A stretch of 64,000 nt of DNA from Autumnicola tepida (GTDB taxonomy: Bacteria; Bacteroidota; Bacteroidia; Flavobacteriales; Flavobacteriaceae). The notes under the pieces are model-generated. The model saw only the letters and a program-made list of their open reading frames with translations. It was not told where the DNA came from and did no database searches. The DNA is taken from positions 62,001 to 126,000 of the forward strand of contig NZ_JAVRHQ010000002.1 of NCBI RefSeq assembly GCF_031846485.1, written 5' to 3'. Each line of letters starts with the position of its first letter. Positions within the stretch are counted from its first letter, which is position 1. Made by a program: the position numbers and the translations under genes. Of the stretch, positions 63,238 through 64,000 are shown one piece after another.

Positions 63238-63849
63238 ATGGATATAATTTTAAAGCGCGCCATAGTCGGCGGGGTGGTTTCTACTATTGTAATGGGAACC
63301 GGAACTTTTATTCTGGGGGAATTGTCTGGCTATAAGGCCATGGAACTTCTATCTTCTTCGCTCTCGGGGATTAATATGTTGTGTAATACAGTGATTCTTG
63401 GCTCTTCGACCATCCTGGCATTAATGCTCACCTTACTGAGTATAAGCCGTGCAGCAGATTCCAGCCTTACCCAAAAACATTATCAGGATGTATTGAGACT
63501 GGCAAAGTATGACACCGTCCTTATCATCACCGCAATCATTACTTTTTTAATGCTGAACCTTCCAATTGTTGAAAGTCATGAAGTTCCCGAAAACTGGTAT
63601 GTAACTATTTATTACGTGAGCCTGGGAATGGCTGCAATCCTTGGAGGGGGATTAATAGCTATTGTTACAATGCTTTACGGTACCATCTCCAATATTATAC
63701 TTATTGTTGGCCTGGGGGTGAAAGATCATCCACTTGTAAACTCTGAAGACGATAACGAGGCCAAAGAAGAAGTTGAGCAAAGGAAAGAAGAAAAGGAGCG
63801 CGATAAAAGCAGGAGTAAACAGCCGGAACAAGAAAAACAAAATGCATAA
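63238..63849 (+). CDS. Membrane protein of unknown function with charged tail
   Basis: 203 residues. About four hydrophobic helices occur within residues 8-165 (GGVVSTIVMGTGTFILGE, NMLCNTVILGSSTILALMLTLLSI, VLIITAIITFLMLNLPIV, and GMAAILGGGLIAIVTMLYGTISNIILIVGLG), followed by a highly charged Glu/Lys-rich C-terminal tail of about 35 residues. I do not recognise it. It is divergent from the aconitase gene. ATG at 63238 follows a purine-rich AAAAAGA. Confidence 0.65.
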   Translation: MDIILKRAIVGGVVSTIVMGTGTFILGELSGYKAMELLSSSLSGINMLCNTVILGSSTILALMLTLLSISRAADSSLTQKHYQDVLRLAKYDTVLIITAIITFLMLNLPIVESHEVPENWYVTIYYVSLGMAAILGGGLIAIVTMLYGTISNIILIVGLGVKDHPLVNSEDDNEAKEEVEQRKEEKERDKSRSKQPEQEKQNA

Positions 63850-64000
63850 AAAAGACCATTTGAAAATATCCCTGAAAAACTCTCTTCCCGAACCTACTCT
63901 TTAGCAGATTGTTGAATGAGCCAGCTGATACTTTAAAATGGCCTTTCCTTTGTTTTAATCTGGATGTTTAGCTTCTGCTAAGATTATTTAAAATATCAAT

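Noticed and set aside
1..64000. CRISPR arrays, transposases, tRNA or rRNA genes, phage genes
   Set aside because: Read-through of both strands showed no regularly spaced repeats, no transposase motifs, no tRNA-like cloverleafs that I could recognise, and no phage structural genes. I cannot exclude small RNAs without computation.

Overview
The window looks like chromosomal DNA of a marine or halotolerant member of the Bacteroidota, most likely family Flavobacteriaceae (Gramella/Salegentibacter/Salinimicrobium-like). The grounds are the moderate A+T content, several upstream sequences resembling the Bacteroidota promoter (TTTG, about 19 bases, TAnnTTTG), occasional TTG/GTG starts, and typical families: a TamB/TamL pair, a DUF4251 lipoprotein, a DUF6090 protein, a gluconokinase-6-phosphogluconate dehydrogenase fusion and a caa3-type oxidase. 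I see no rRNA, tRNA, CRISPR array, transposase or prophage. This is recognition from family knowledge; no search was run.

Layout. 1-5.4 kb: the 3' end of an unknown gene, a glutamate-receptor-like potassium channel, two small membrane proteins, a likely ACT-fold gene divergent from aspartate kinase, and a glycosyltransferase. 5.4-11.2 kb: a GreA/GreB-type factor, then a gluconate unit (gluconokinase/6-phosphogluconate dehydrogenase fusion followed directly by a GntP permease), DoxX and an exported amidohydrolase. 11.2-21.1 kb: envelope genes (OmpA-like lipoprotein, TamB, TamL) and uracil phosphoribosyltransferase. 21.3-31.5 kb: mostly single genes for stress and regulation (SRPBCC protein, DUF2383 protein, AraC and Crp-like regulators, universal stress protein, old yellow enzyme, MDR oxidoreductase, cold-shock protein, DbpA-like helicase).

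31.5-39.6 kb is a minus-strand block that reads like one operon: ThDP enzyme, enolase-superfamily enzyme, a large FAD/Fe-S dehydrogenase, an SDR and then a cation/proton antiporter. Divergent from it at 39.96 kb is a relative of the Anabaena sensory rhodopsin transducer, with no rhodopsin gene in the window. 40.5-46.7 kb is a compact respiratory operon: caa3 oxidase subunits II (with fused cytochrome c), I and III, CtaG, a small membrane protein, a Rieske protein and a b6f-like cytochrome b with a fused cytochrome c. Together they could carry electrons from menaquinol to oxygen using only tethered cytochromes.

46.8-64 kb: a GH63-like glycosidase, an SPW-VKOR-SPW membrane protein, a FabG-like SDR, a cytosolic thermolysin-family protease overlapping a gene for an emfourin-like inhibitor and followed by an unknown membrane protein, an MFS transporter, a WYL-like small protein, MsrA, exonuclease III, a decayed agmatine deiminase gene, small lipoprotein and hydrophilic proteins, tandemly duplicated CDF transporters, a ribosome hibernation factor and an aconitase. 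The points most worth a second look are the tethered bc-caa3 operon, the ASRT-like gene beside the ThDP/enolase/Fe-S operon, the protease-inhibitor-membrane protein cluster, the SPW-VKOR protein without loop cysteines, and the kinase-dehydrogenase fusion.
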